Positions 32,801 to 43,800 of a stretch of 64,000 bases of DNA are shown piece after piece. Position 1 is the first letter of the stretch. Every line of letters begins with the position of its first letter. The notes under the pieces were generated by a model. The model did not search any database and was not told the origin of the DNA. It worked only from the letters and a program-made list of their open reading frames with translations. The stretch is taken from contig NZ_MCGV01000001.1 of assembly GCF_001705235.1 (NCBI RefSeq), forward strand, positions 992,001-1,056,000. Reading direction: 5' to 3'. The translations under genes and the position numbers were made by a program. The DNA comes from Clostridium pasteurianum (GTDB lineage: Bacteria; Bacillota; Clostridia; Clostridiales; Clostridiaceae).

Positions 32801-35800
32801 CCTTCTGCTTTAACTCTTAAAGGTACAGTATTTATAAATAATCCCAACATATTTTCTATACCCTTAACCTCTGGATTTCTTCCTGATACAACATATCCAA
32901 ATACAGAGTCGCTACTGTTATTATACTTATTAAGCAGTACTGACCATACGCTTTGTATTATTGTATTAATTGTAACCTTACTATTTCTAGCTATTGCTTC
33001 AAGCTTTCTCGTTATATCTTTTCCTATATTAAAGTTAATTTCTTCTTTTTTATATTCCTTACTGCTCTCTTTATTTTCAAACGGTACTGCTGTTACCTCA
33101 TTATAATCTAAAAGGTATTTTCTCCAATATTCCTTTGCTGCATCTCTATCCTTATTATTAAGCCACTCTATATACTCATAATACGGTACTGCTTCTTTTA
33201 AATCTGCTTTGTATCCATACTTTAATTCATTATATATCTTAAATAATTCAAGCATTACTATATTAAGACACCAACCATCCATTATAATATGATGATTATT
33301 AAGTATTAGATTATATACATCCTCTTCTGTTTTAATTATTGTCAATTTTATAAGAACATCTTTATTTAAATCGAATCCTTGCTTTTTATCATTCTTTACT
33401 GCTTTATCTATATAGTCTTCTTTGTCAAATTTTTCATGACTTATATCTACATATCTGACATTTGCTTTTCTTTTATAAAATACAATTTGCATATTCCTAT
33501 TAAAGTTTTCATAATCAAAAGCAGTTCTTAAAATATCATGTCTTTCTACTAACTTATTAAAACTTTGTTTTAATAAGTCTATATCTAATTGTCCTTTTAC
33601 CTTTATTACTAATTCTTCATTATAAGCTTCTGATTTATTATCATATAACGTATGGTATAACATTCCTTCTTGCATTGGTGCCAAAGGGTATATATTTTTG
33701 ATATTATCTATATCTTTTAAATACGGTTTTAATTGCTGTAAGGTTATATTCTCCTTTGTTACATCTGCTGCTGTTTTTTCCGCTTTATCTTTATTCATAC
33801 AGTGTTTAATAATCTTTTCAAGATTATCTTTGTAATCATTAACCAGTGTTCTAATTGTTTCATCTTTGTATTCTGTAGTACTATAGCCTAAGTTTAAATT
33901 TAAGCATTTATCTACAAGTATCCCAGAAAAGTCTAATGAGTATAATCCCTTATTATTTAAACCTATTGAATTTCCACTGCTTAAAGGCGACATATTAAAG
34001 ATATCATTATTAATATCTTCATCAAACTGTCCAAGATAATTAAAGCTTATTTCTGGTTTTAACCTAAATTCCATCTTATCCTTAGATAGATATTTGATTA
34101 TGCCATAGCCAATTCCCTTATCAGGCACTCTCCTTAAAGAATCCTTTATATTCTTTATTGTAGTTTCTAAATCATCGCTATTACTATTCAATACTACTGG
34201 ATATTGCGAAGTAAACCAGCCTACTGTTCTGGTTATATCCACATTTTTTATAATTTCTTCTCTACCATGACATTCCAAGTTTACTAATATATTTTCCTCG
34301 CCTGTCCATTTACTTATTGTTAATGCCAAAGCTGTTAATAGCAAATCCTCTATTTCTGTGTTATATGCCTTATTTACATGTTTTAATAATTTCTCCGTTT
34401 CCTCTTTTGTAAGGTTAAATCCTACACTTCTTAAATCTTTAATCCTAGATACAGCTGCCTCTTTGTCCTTTGGAAGTTTCCTTATCTCATATTTGTCTAT
34501 GCCATTCCAATATTCTAATTGTTTTCTTATACTGTAGCTGTCAGCATATTTCTTCTGCTCTACTGCCCACTCTTTAAATGATGTTGTTTTATCTTGAAGT
34601 ATTATATCTTCTCCGTTTTTGGTCATTTCATATGCCCTTGATAAATCTTCAAATAATATTCTCCATGAAACCCCATCTATAACTAAATGGTGTATTGCTA
34701 CTAGTAAATGGTCTCCTTCATGGGTTTTAAATAAGCCTAATTTTACAAGAGGTCCATCATGTAGATTAATACTACCTTGAATTTCATCACACTTTTCTGT
34801 TATTTCTTTCTCATTTAAACCTTCATATACATTTAAATCGTATAACTTTTCACTTGTCCCTCTGTTAATTTGATGTACTTCACCATTTTCTTTCTTATAC
34901 ACCATTCTCAATGCATCGTGGTGAATAATTATAGCTTCAAATGCTTTTTCTAATGCTTCTTTTTCAAACCCATCTTTACTAAACAGCATTACTGATTGAT
35001 TCCAATGATGTTCTTCTTCAAAATTCATTTCAAAAAACCATTTTTGTATAGGAGTTAATTCTACTTCTCCAACTACTTCATCTTGGCTTATTGTTACAGC
35101 ATTTTTCTTTACGCACTTACTTAAAGCTTTTATATTTGAATTGTTGAATACATCCTTAACCTCAAAATAATATCCTTTTGCTTTAGCTCTTGATATTACC
35201 TGTATTGATTTTATGGAATCTCCACCTAAACTGAAAAAGTCATCATTTATTCCTATATCCTGTACTCCCAATACGTCTTCCCATATTTGTACAAGTTTTT
35301 GTTCTATTTCATTTCTTGGAGCCTCATATTCTGCTCCTGTATCAATTTTACCTTGTGGCTCTGGTAGTGCTTTTCTATTTATTTTTCCGTTTAATGTTAA
35401 TGGCATACTTTCTAGTTTTATAAAGTATGATGGCACCATGTAGTCTGGCATAGATTTTTTTAATTCTTCTCTAAACTCTCCTACACTGTACTCTTTTTCT
35501 CCAGCATAATATGCACATAGATATTTATTTACTGCCCCATCTCTTGCTAAAACTATTGTTTCTTTTATTCCTTCTAGTTTTAATATATTACTTTCTATTT
35601 CTCCAAGCTCTATTCTAAAACCACGTATCTTAACTTGATGGTCTATTCTTCCTAAATACTCTATGTTCCCATCTGGAAGCCATCTTGCTAGATCTCCTGT
35701 TCTGTACATTTTTTCTCCCGGCTCATATGGATTCTGTGCAAATTTTTCATTAGTTAACTTTTCGTTATTTAAGTATCCTCTAGCTACTCCGCAGCCACTT

Positions 35801-38800
35801 ATACACAACTCTCCTGCTACTCCTATTGGGAGCATTTTATTATTCTTATCAACTATATATATTTTTGTATTATCAATAGGTTTTCCTATTGGTATCTTTT
35901 CTTCTTTTTCCCTACATTCGTAGTAGGTTACATCTACTGAAGCTTCTGTTGGTCCGTATAAATTTATTAGCCTTGTGTTATTTACTCTTCCTATTTCTTC
36001 GTTAAATATGTTGGCTTGTTCTACTTTTAACGCTTCTCCACTTGTAAATACCTTCTCTAGGCTTTCTATATCTTCCACTTTATCTTCTGATATTACATAG
36101 TCCATAAAAACATTCAGCATTGATGGAACAAAGTGAAGAACTGTAATCTTTCCTTCTTTTATACTCTTTGTTATTTCTCTTGGATCTTTTTCTCCTCCTG
36201 GCACCAGCATCCTAACCTGAGCTCCAACAAATGACCACCACAATATTTCCCATACTGATACATCAAATGTATATGTTGTCTTTTGTAATATTACATCTTT
36301 GCTGCTTATGTTATATTTTTTCTGCATCCAATTAATTCTATTTACTATTCCTTTATGCTCTATCATAACCCCCTTAGGCTTTCCAGTTGTTCCTGATGTA
36401 TATATTACATATGCTAAATTTTCCGCACTAGCAGTTTTACCTAAGTTAGCATTACTTTCTTTGTATAATTCTTCATCATTTAAGCCGCATACTTCTACGT
36501 TATTTTTATTTATTCTGTCTTTAAACTTGTTTTCTACTAATACTAGCTTTGTTTCACTGTTTTCTAGCATATATTCTATTCTGTCATCTGGATATTCTGG
36601 GTCTATTGGCATATATGCTCCCCCTGCTTTTAATATACCCATTATTCCTACTATCATTTCTAAAGAACGCTTCACCATTATTCCTACTATTGAGTCCGCT
36701 CCTACGCCTTTTTTCGTTAGGGTTCTTCCTAATGAATTAGCTCTTTCATTTAGCTCTTTGTAAGTTAACTTTTTATCTTCGAATACAACAGCAATATTAT
36801 CTGGAGTCTTCTCTACTTCTTCTTCAAATAATTCATTTATTGTTTTCCCTCTTGGATAAGATGCCTTTGTGTCATTAAATTCTATAAGTAATTTATGCTT
36901 TTCTTCTTCATCTATTAATTCTATGTCTTTAATCTTAGTTTCCGCATTCTGTCCCGTTTCTTCTATTATGTTTAATAGATGCTTTTTCATTCTTTCAATG
37001 GTTTCATATTTATAAAGGCTAGTTGCATAGCTTAAATTAAAGTAGATCTCTTCTTCTCTTTCCTTTGCTGTTATTGTTATATCAAACTTTTCTACATTGT
37101 CATTTGTATTATATGTCCTAAAGACTAAGTCATTTATTTCTACCTTGGTCTCTTCCATATTCTGAAGTACAAACATAACATCAAATAATGGATTTCTACT
37201 TAAATCTCTATCTACATCTATTTTATCCACTAATTCTTCAAACTGATAATCTTGATTTTCAAAAGCCTTTAACGCTTTACTTTTTACTGTTTTTAAGTAT
37301 TCCTTAAAGCTTGCTTCACCATTTACACTACTTCTTATTGCTAACGTATTTACAAACATACCTATTACATTTTCTAGATCCACATGGTTTCTTCCAGCTA
37401 TTGGGCTTCCAATTATTATGTCTTCCTGTCCACTGTATTTTGATAATAATATATTTATATTGGCCATTAGTAGCATATACATGGTACTTCCCGTTTCTTT
37501 AGCTATCTTTTTTAATTTTTCAGTTGTTTCCTTATCTAAAACAAAATTTATACTTCTGCCCCTAAAGTCTTTGACCCTCGGTCTTTTATAATCTGTAGGT
37601 AAGCTTAGTACTGGTACTTCTTCACTAAATTCTTTTAACCAATATTGTTCCTGCTTTTTAAATTCTTTACTTTCCCTCTTCTTTAACTGCCATGCAGAAT
37701 AATCCTTATACTGTACCTTTAATTCTCCTAAATCCTCTCCTTCATATAAATCGCTAAATTCTCTTGTTAATATGGACATTGAAACTCCATCTGATACTAT
37801 ATGATGCATATCAAAGAACATAATATGTCTTTCTTTTTCTAATTTTATAATTTCTACCCTTAATAATGGTGCTTTTTCTAAATCAAACGGTCTTATAAAT
37901 TCTTCAAACTTTTCTTTCACTTCTTCTTCATTTTTTATTTCTATTTTCTCTATTTCAAATTGTATTTCATTAGCTTTATTAATTCTTTGCACTATCTTAT
38001 CAGCTTTGGTATAAAAGCTTGTCCTTAATGTTTCATGTCTCTCTATTAATTTTATAAACACTTCCTGCATTCTTTTTATATCAAAATCACCTAATATCTC
38101 TAAGGCTCCAGGTATATTATATGCTGTACTTTTCTGATCAAGCTCTTGAAGCATATACATTCTCTTTTGAGCTGATGAAACTTCGTAATACTGTTTTTCA
38201 TCTACTTTTTCTATTGCCTGATATTGCTTGCTGCTAATAGTTTCTATGTATTCGCTGAGTCCCTTTATGTTTCCGTTATTGAAGATTTCCTTTAGTGGCA
38301 CTTCTACATTTAATACCTTGAAAATCCTCCCTGTTAAAGTTGTTGCACTTAATGAATCTCCACCTAAACTGAAAAAGTCATCATTTATTCCTATATCCTG
38401 TACTCCCAATACGTCTTCCCATATTTGTACAAGTTTTTGTTCTATTTCATTTCTTGGAGCCTCATATTCTGCTCCTGTATCAATTTTACCTTGTGGCTCT
38501 GGTAGTGCTTTTCTATTTATTTTTCCGTTTAATGTTAATGGCATACTTTCTAGTTTTATAAAGTATGATGGCACCATGTAGTCTGGCATAGATTTTTTTA
38601 ATTCTTCTCTAAACTCTCCTACACTGTACTCTTTTTCTCCAGCATAATATGCACATAGATATTTATTTACTGCCCCATCTCTTGCTAAAACTATTGTTTC
38701 TTTTATTCCTTCTAGTTTTAATATATTACTTTCTATTTCTCCAAGCTCTATTCTAAAACCACGTATCTTAACTTGATGGTCTATTCTTCCTAAATACTCT

Positions 38801-40758
38801 ATGTTCCCATCTGGAAGCCATCTTGCTAGATCTCCTGTTCTGTACATTTTTTCTCCAGGCTCATATGGATTCTGCGCAAATTTTTCATTAGTTAACTTTT
38901 CGTTATTTAAGTATCCTCTAGCTACTCCGCAGCCACTTATACACAACTCTCCTGCTACTCCTATTGGGAGCATTTTATTATTCTTATCAACTATATATAT
39001 TTTTGTATTATCAATAGGTTTTCCTATTGGTATCTTTTCTTCTTTTTCCATACATTCGTAGTAGGTTACATCTACTGAAGCTTCTGTTGGTCCGTATAAA
39101 TTTATTAGCCTTGTGTTATTTACTCTTCCTATTTCTTCATTAAATATGTTGGCTTGTTCTACTTTTAACGCTTCTCCACTTGTAAATACCTTCTCTAGGC
39201 TTTCTATATCTTCCACTTTATCTTCTGATATTACATAGTCCATAAAAACATTCAGCATTGATGGAACAAAGTGAAGAACTGTAATCTTTCCTTCTTTTAT
39301 ACTCTTTGTTATTTCTCTTGGATCTTTTTCTCCTCCTGGCACCAGCATCCTAACCTGAGCTCCAACAAATGACCACCACAATATTTCCCATACTGATACA
39401 TCAAATGTATATGTTGTCTTTTGTAATATTACATCTTTGCTGCTTATGTTATATTTTTTCTGCATCCAATTAATTCTATTTACTATTCCTTTATGCTCTA
39501 TCATAACTCCCTTAGGCTTTCCAGTTGTTCCTGATGTATATATTACATATGCTAAATTTTCCGCACTAGCAATTTTACCTAAGTTAGCATTACTTTCTTT
39601 GTATAATTCTTCATCATTTAAGCCGCATACTTCTACGTTATTTTTATTTATTCTGTCTTTAAACTTGTTTTCTACTAATACTAGCTTTGTTTCACTATTT
39701 TCTAGCATATATTCTATTCTATCATCTGGATATTCTGGGTCTATTGGCATGTATGCTCCCCCTGCTTTTAATATACCCATTATTCCCACTATCATTTCTA
39801 AGGAACGCTTCACCATTATTCCTACTATTGAGTCCGCTCCTACGCCTTTTTTCGTTAAGGTTCTTCCTAATGAATTAGCTCTTTCATTTAGCTCTTTGTA
39901 AGTTAGACTCTGGTTTTCATATACTACTGCAATGTTGTCTGGAGTCCTTTCCACCTGCATTTCGAAGAGTTCACTTACTACCTTACCTTCTGGATATTCT
40001 CCTTCTGTATCATTGAACTTTTCTAGTATACTGCGTTCTTCTTCGCTTAGTATTTCTATATCCTTAATAACTGAATTCATATTAAGACTTACTGAACTTA
40101 ATATATTAATAAAAGCACTTTTAACTCCATTAACTTCGTCCATTAATGATTTGTTACAATAATTAAATATAAGCTTGATGGAATTATTATATTTTTCTAT
40201 ATTTAAAGTAAAATCATTATTACCTAAAGCCAAAATATCTTCTATCTGTTTTTTATTATGAATATTCTTCATACAACAATACACATTAACACTGTCATAT
40301 ATATCATTGATTTTATATATATTTTTGACTGGATAAAATTGATGTTTATATGCTTCAAAAGTTTGATTTTTTTGATGAACTAATGCTTGTTTGAATGTAT
40401 TATCTTCAATAATATTATTATCTAATATTATAAATTCATTAGTACTTTCCATATCTTCTGATTCAATATATTGTGGAATTCCAATTAAAAATTTATTATT
40501 TTGAAAGTACTTAGCTATAGTGATTTTAAATGTAGCCAACATAATTAAATAAATAATTAAATCATTATTTCGAGATGTTTTAACTATTTTATTAAATACT
40601 TCACCATCTATGTCTACATTGATTTCATTTTTACTTGGTACATATTCTGAAGCCCTCTTACTAAAATTTATTCTTTCATATTCCCCATGTGCAATCTTAT
40701 TCCAATATTTTTTAGATAAATTAATTAAATTAATATCTGACTCTTCTGCTCTAATCAT
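29875..40758 (-). CDS. Nonribosomal peptide synthetase, modules 7-9 with thioesterase
   Basis: 3627 residues. Order: half C domain (1-230, no HHxxxDG), A7(Ser), T7, C8, A8(Ser), T8, E8, C9, A9(Glu), T9, TE. Thiolation sites read LGGDS or LGGNS. C8 has HHIVSDG, C9 HHIIMDG, and E8 HHLVIDG with GWFTSQYP. The thioesterase has GYSGGG (nucleophile Ser) and GLHLD (His). The protein finishes and releases the peptide made on the first subunit. The start ATG 40758 follows a run of six G nine bases upstream. It lies 115 bases after the first subunit's gene and shares its transcript. Pocket residues read by eye give Ser, Ser and Glu. Confidence 0.95.
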   Translation of the reverse strand: MIRAEESDINLINLSKKYWNKIAHGEYERINFSKRASEYVPSKNEINVDIDGEVFNKIVKTSRNNDLIIYLIMLATFKITIAKYFQNNKFLIGIPQYIESEDMESTNEFIILDNNIIEDNTFKQALVHQKNQTFEAYKHQFYPVKNIYKINDIYDSVNVYCCMKNIHNKKQIEDILALGNNDFTLNIEKYNNSIKLIFNYCNKSLMDEVNGVKSAFINILSSVSLNMNSVIKDIEILSEEERSILEKFNDTEGEYPEGKVVSELFEMQVERTPDNIAVVYENQSLTYKELNERANSLGRTLTKKGVGADSIVGIMVKRSLEMIVGIMGILKAGGAYMPIDPEYPDDRIEYMLENSETKLVLVENKFKDRINKNNVEVCGLNDEELYKESNANLGKIASAENLAYVIYTSGTTGKPKGVMIEHKGIVNRINWMQKKYNISSKDVILQKTTYTFDVSVWEILWWSFVGAQVRMLVPGGEKDPREITKSIKEGKITVLHFVPSMLNVFMDYVISEDKVEDIESLEKVFTSGEALKVEQANIFNEEIGRVNNTRLINLYGPTEASVDVTYYECMEKEEKIPIGKPIDNTKIYIVDKNNKMLPIGVAGELCISGCGVARGYLNNEKLTNEKFAQNPYEPGEKMYRTGDLARWLPDGNIEYLGRIDHQVKIRGFRIELGEIESNILKLEGIKETIVLARDGAVNKYLCAYYAGEKEYSVGEFREELKKSMPDYMVPSYFIKLESMPLTLNGKINRKALPEPQGKIDTGAEYEAPRNEIEQKLVQIWEDVLGVQDIGINDDFFSLGGDSLSATTLTGRIFKVLNVEVPLKEIFNNGNIKGLSEYIETISSKQYQAIEKVDEKQYYEVSSAQKRMYMLQELDQKSTAYNIPGALEILGDFDIKRMQEVFIKLIERHETLRTSFYTKADKIVQRINKANEIQFEIEKIEIKNEEEVKEKFEEFIRPFDLEKAPLLRVEIIKLEKERHIMFFDMHHIVSDGVSMSILTREFSDLYEGEDLGELKVQYKDYSAWQLKKRESKEFKKQEQYWLKEFSEEVPVLSLPTDYKRPRVKDFRGRSINFVLDKETTEKLKKIAKETGSTMYMLLMANINILLSKYSGQEDIIIGSPIAGRNHVDLENVIGMFVNTLAIRSSVNGEASFKEYLKTVKSKALKAFENQDYQFEELVDKIDVDRDLSRNPLFDVMFVLQNMEETKVEINDLVFRTYNTNDNVEKFDITITAKEREEEIYFNLSYATSLYKYETIERMKKHLLNIIEETGQNAETKIKDIELIDEEEKHKLLIEFNDTKASYPRGKTINELFEEEVEKTPDNIAVVFEDKKLTYKELNERANSLGRTLTKKGVGADSIVGIMVKRSLEMIVGIMGILKAGGAYMPIDPEYPDDRIEYMLENSETKLVLVENKFKDRINKNNVEVCGLNDEELYKESNANLGKTASAENLAYVIYTSGTTGKPKGVMIEHKGIVNRINWMQKKYNISSKDVILQKTTYTFDVSVWEILWWSFVGAQVRMLVPGGEKDPREITKSIKEGKITVLHFVPSMLNVFMDYVISEDKVEDIESLEKVFTSGEALKVEQANIFNEEIGRVNNTRLINLYGPTEASVDVTYYECREKEEKIPIGKPIDNTKIYIVDKNNKMLPIGVAGELCISGCGVARGYLNNEKLTNEKFAQNPYEPGEKMYRTGDLARWLPDGNIEYLGRIDHQVKIRGFRIELGEIESNILKLEGIKETIVLARDGAVNKYLCAYYAGEKEYSVGEFREELKKSMPDYMVPSYFIKLESMPLTLNGKINRKALPEPQGKIDTGAEYEAPRNEIEQKLVQIWEDVLGVQDIGINDDFFSLGGDSIKSIQVISRAKAKGYYFEVKDVFNNSNIKALSKCVKKNAVTISQDEVVGEVELTPIQKWFFEMNFEEEHHWNQSVMLFSKDGFEKEALEKAFEAIIIHHDALRMVYKKENGEVHQINRGTSEKLYDLNVYEGLNEKEITEKCDEIQGSINLHDGPLVKLGLFKTHEGDHLLVAIHHLVIDGVSWRILFEDLSRAYEMTKNGEDIILQDKTTSFKEWAVEQKKYADSYSIRKQLEYWNGIDKYEIRKLPKDKEAAVSRIKDLRSVGFNLTKEETEKLLKHVNKAYNTEIEDLLLTALALTISKWTGEENILVNLECHGREEIIKNVDITRTVGWFTSQYPVVLNSNSDDLETTIKNIKDSLRRVPDKGIGYGIIKYLSKDKMEFRLKPEISFNYLGQFDEDINNDIFNMSPLSSGNSIGLNNKGLYSLDFSGILVDKCLNLNLGYSTTEYKDETIRTLVNDYKDNLEKIIKHCMNKDKAEKTAADVTKENITLQQLKPYLKDIDNIKNIYPLAPMQEGMLYHTLYDNKSEAYNEELVIKVKGQLDIDLLKQSFNKLVERHDILRTAFDYENFNRNMQIVFYKRKANVRYVDISHEKFDKEDYIDKAVKNDKKQGFDLNKDVLIKLTIIKTEEDVYNLILNNHHIIMDGWCLNIVMLELFKIYNELKYGYKADLKEAVPYYEYIEWLNNKDRDAAKEYWRKYLLDYNEVTAVPFENKESSKEYKKEEINFNIGKDITRKLEAIARNSKVTINTIIQSVWSVLLNKYNNSSDSVFGYVVSGRNPEVKGIENMLGLFINTVPLRVKAEGNMTFKELLTTVNKSFLESSKYDFYPLAEIQGLSEVKEKLVNNIMIFENYPVDTDGINNEVLTKNNLKIIGCKSQEQTNYNFNLTVIYQDTILIKFKFNKLMYSRNNVLKIKNYFESLINQVIDNTEVLIKDIEIVRKEEKYKLLMEFNDTKVDYPREKTINELFEENVKKAPDNIAVVYEDKKLTYKELNERANSLGITLMKKGVGADAVVGIMVQRSLEMIVGIMGILKAGGAYMPIDPEYPENRIEYMIENSKAEIVLTQSKFKEKIKNEKIDVCDLEDEEFYKEDRANIGKTASAKNLAYVIYTSGTTGKPKGVMIEHSNVTNLVHGLNESIYSKYNDNLKIALVAPYVFDASVKQIFCALLLGNTLYVVTEAARKEGDKLVEFYLNNKIEITDGTPMHLAMMANSELLTNKNLKLKNLIIGGDKLTRKIIEKIYKKVNNKELIISNVYGPTECCVDAACNNITINNLKNYINMPLGKPIDNVRIYIVDKNNKLMPIGAAGELCISGYGLSRGYLNNKELTEEKFVANPYEPGQKMYKTGDLARWLPDGTIECLGRIDYQVKIRGFRIEIGEIENTLLKLEGIKETVVDAKGKEESKRLCAYYVGEKEYRVGELREELKKSLPDYMLPSYFIKIDKMPLTINGKVDRKALPEPQGKINTGAEYEAARNEMEEKLVKIWEDVLGIRNVGINDNFFELGGNSIKLVDLLVKMKKQLILNVTMDQLFTNPTIKDICNLLYSDLGEGGKFVTRLSYSGGKNIFAFPPAIGYGYSYLNLVNRIDNYSIYAFSFIDNANIIDEYVKSILDTQNEGPFILLGYSGGGNLAFEVAKVLEKKGYEVSDIIMLDSAVKKSVKDNLTYPSKYEVISIMKNFFNIDNFHEFEENIAERAMVNHKKYIQYNNKNITKEKVKANIYVISSSSTREVRENYEYLLNWENHTMGKFVIYDGYGLHLDMLSGEYCGKNAEILKNILAE
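29878..33730 (-). other. NRPS module 9: C (D-acceptor type) - A(Glu) - T - TE
   Basis: C9 (about 33730-32410) is the type that follows an E domain (YPLAPMQEGMLYH, HHIIMDG). A9 (32390-30830) has pocket residues D-A-K-D-I-G-V-V-D-K, one change from the known Glu code DAKDLGVVDK. T9 at 30800-30590. TE at 30550-29878 with GYSGGG, for hydrolysis or ring closure. Confidence 0.75.
33780..38200 (-). other. NRPS module 8: C - A(Ser) - T - E
   Basis: C8 38200-36930 (HHIVSDG), A8 36910-35350 with pocket D-V-W-H-F-S-L-V-D-K (the EntF serine code), T8 35320-35110 (LGGDSIKS, the form seen before E), E8 35070-33780. Adds a residue that E turns to D-Ser. 34125-36775 is almost the same DNA as 56545-59195 of module 2. 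Confidence 0.8.
38230..40758 (-). other. NRPS module 7 (second-subunit part): half C - A(Ser) - T
   Basis: The first 230 residues match only the C-terminal lobe of a C domain (YKHQFYPVKNIYKIND is like DFYPLAEIQGL in C9). The catalytic C7 is at the end of the first subunit. A7 40050-38480 has the serine pocket D-V-W-H-F-S-L-V-D-K; T7 38460-38230. Confidence 0.75.
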
Positions 40759-40805
40759 TTGTAATACCCCCCTAATTTCTTAGTACTAATCCACATTTAT
40801 TAATT

Positions 40806-40855
40806 CCAGATAGTAATGTGATTTAATTTTTCAATCTAATTACATTACCATCTGG
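40806..40855. repeat. Inverted repeat between the two synthetase genes
   Basis: CCAGAT-N-GTAATGT on one side and its complement on the other, about 50 bases in all. No T-run follows, so it is not a classical terminator; it may stabilise or partly attenuate the mRNA between subunits. Confidence 0.5.
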
Positions 40856-40873
40856 CATATTACTCCTTACTTG

Positions 40874-43800
40874 CTAATCTTCAAAATCAAAATCAAAGTT
40901 ATCTTTGTTAAAATTACTACTCTTTGTTTTTGATAGAAAATCGTAGGCTTCATTATTAGTCATTAAACTTATATCTTTTATAGCTATATCTAAATTACTA
41001 CTTGATACTTTAATCATATGTTTAAAGCACTCAATCATATCTTCCATAGTCTCGCGCTTATATAGGCTAGTTGCATAACTAAAATTAAATTTAATTTCTT
41101 CTGTTCCTTCAGACGCAGCTATTGTAATATCAAACTTTTCCATCTTATTACTTAGGATGTATGGCTTAAAGGTTAAACCTTCTACTTCTATCTTAGCTTC
41201 TCCCTCATTTTCTAAAACAAACATAACATCAAATAATGGGTTTCTGCTTAAATTTCTATATTTCTCTACTTTAGATGCCAGCTCTTCAAATTGATAATCT
41301 TGATTTTCATATGCTTTTAATGCTTTGTTCTTTACTGTCTTTAAATATTCCTTAAAACTTAGTTCACCATTTACATGGCTTCTTATTGCTAATGTATTTA
41401 CAAATACACCTATTAAGTTTTCTAAATCCACATGATTTCTTCCTGCTATTGGGCTTCCAACCACTATATCTTCCTGCTCACTATATTTTGATAATACTAC
41501 GTTGATATTTGCTAATAACACCATGTACATAGTAGTTTCAGTTTTTTTAGCTATATTTCTCAAGCCTTCAGTTGTTTCTTTATCTAAAACAAAGCTTATA
41601 CTGTCACCTTTAAAATCTTTAGTCTTTGGCCTTGCATAGTCTGTAGGCAGCTTCAATACTGGTATTTCTCGGCTAAACTCTTGCAACCAATATTCCTCCT
41701 GCCTTTTATACTCCTCACTTGCCTTTTTATTTAACTGCCATGCAGAATAATCCTTATATTGTACTTTTAATTCTCCTAAGTCTTTTCCGATATATAACTG
41801 ACTAATTTCTTTTGTTAATATGGACATTGAAATTCCATCTGATACTATGTGATGCATATCAAAAATCATAATATATCTTTCTTCTTCTAACTTTATAACT
41901 GCTGCTCTTAATAATGGTGCAGTACCTAAGTCAAATGGTCTTATAAATTCCTTTATTTTTTCTTGTATTTCTTCTTCAGTCCTTACCTCTATTTTTTCTA
42001 TTTCAAATTGTATTTCACTAGCTTTATTTACCATTTGTACTATCTTATTATCCACAGTATAGAAGCTTGTCCTTAATGTTTCATGTCTTTCTATTAACTT
42101 TATAAATGCTTCCTGCATTCTTTCTATTTCAAATTTACCCAATACTTCCAAACTTCCAGGCACATTATATGCAGTGCTATCCTTATCAAGTTCTTGAAGC
42201 ATATACATTCTCTTTTGAGCTGATGAAGCTTCATAGCATTCTTGTTCTTCTACCCTTTCTATTGCTTCATATTCTGTTTTGTTAATAGATTCTATATATT
42301 CACTTAATCCCTTTATACTTCCCCTACTGAATATTTCTTTTAGTGGTACTTCTATATTTAACTTCTTATAAATTCTTCCTATTAGTGTTGTTGCTTTTAA
42401 GGAATGTCCTCCTATTTCAAAGAAGTTATCATTTATACCTATATCGCACACATCTAATACATCTTCCCATATTTCCACCAATTGTTTTTCCAATTCGTTT
42501 CTTGGAGCTTCATATTTTACTCCCGTATTAATTTTTCCATCTGGCTCTGGTAATGCTTTTCTGTCCACTTTTCCATTTGGTGTTAACGGCATGCTCTCTA
42601 ATTTTATAAAGTATGCTGGAATCATATAGTCTGGTAAGGATTTTTTAAGTTCCTCTCTTAACTCGCTTATGTTGTATTCTTTTTCACCTACATAGTACGC
42701 ACATAGGTATTTGTTTTCTTCTTTTTCTCTTGCTAAAACTACTACCTCTTTTATCTCCTCTAGTTTTAATAAATTATTCTCTATTTCTCCAAGCTCTATT
42801 CTAAAGCCTCTTATTTTAACTTGATGGTCTATTCTTCCTAAGTATTCTATATTGCCATTAGGAATCCATCTTGCCAAATCTCCTGTTCTGTACATTCTTT
42901 GTCCTGATTCATATGGATTGGCTGCAAATTTTTCTTTGGTCAATTCTTCATTATTTATATATCCTCTTGCTAGTCCATCTCCACTTACACATAATTCTCC
43001 TGCTACCCCTATAGGCAATAATTTATTATTTTCATCAACTATATATATTCTTACGTTATCTATTGGTCTTCCTATTGGTATATTTCTATATTCTTTATCT
43101 ATTCTAAAACTTGTTGTAACTACTGCATTTTCTGTAGGTCCATAGTTATTTATTAATTCATATGTCTGTTCTTTATATACTTTAAGTCTATCTGCTCCCG
43201 TCAACAATTTTCTAAGTGATTGGTTTTTCTGCTGTATAAATTGTTCAAAAATTTGTGTAGGTAAAAAGCTTATGGTTATTTTATTCTTTTCATAATAGTC
43301 ATTTAAAAGTTCTATATTTAGCCTTATTGAATCATATATTACATGTATTGCTGCTCCAGCTATAATGTACGGAAATATCTCCCATACTGATGCATCAAAT
43401 CCTACTCCTGCATATTTTGTAGCTCTATCTTCTTCAGTAACTTCATAATATCTATTGTGCCACAAGGATAAATTTACAAGTCCTTTATGTTCCATCATAA
43501 CTCCCTTAGGTTTTCCAGTTGTCCCCGATGTATATATTACATATGCTAAATTATTTGCTTTAGAGGTTTTACCTAAGTTGGACTTACTTTCCTTATATAA
43601 CTCTTCATTATCTAAATCATATATTTCTCTTTTATCCCCAGTTATTTTCTCTTTAAGCTTACCTTTTGTTAATACTATATTTGTTTTGCTATTTTCTAGC
43701 ATATATTCTATTCTATCTTCTGGGTATTCTGGATCTATTGGCAGATATGCTCCTCCTGCTTTCAAGATTGCCATTATTCCTACTATCATTTCAATGGAAT

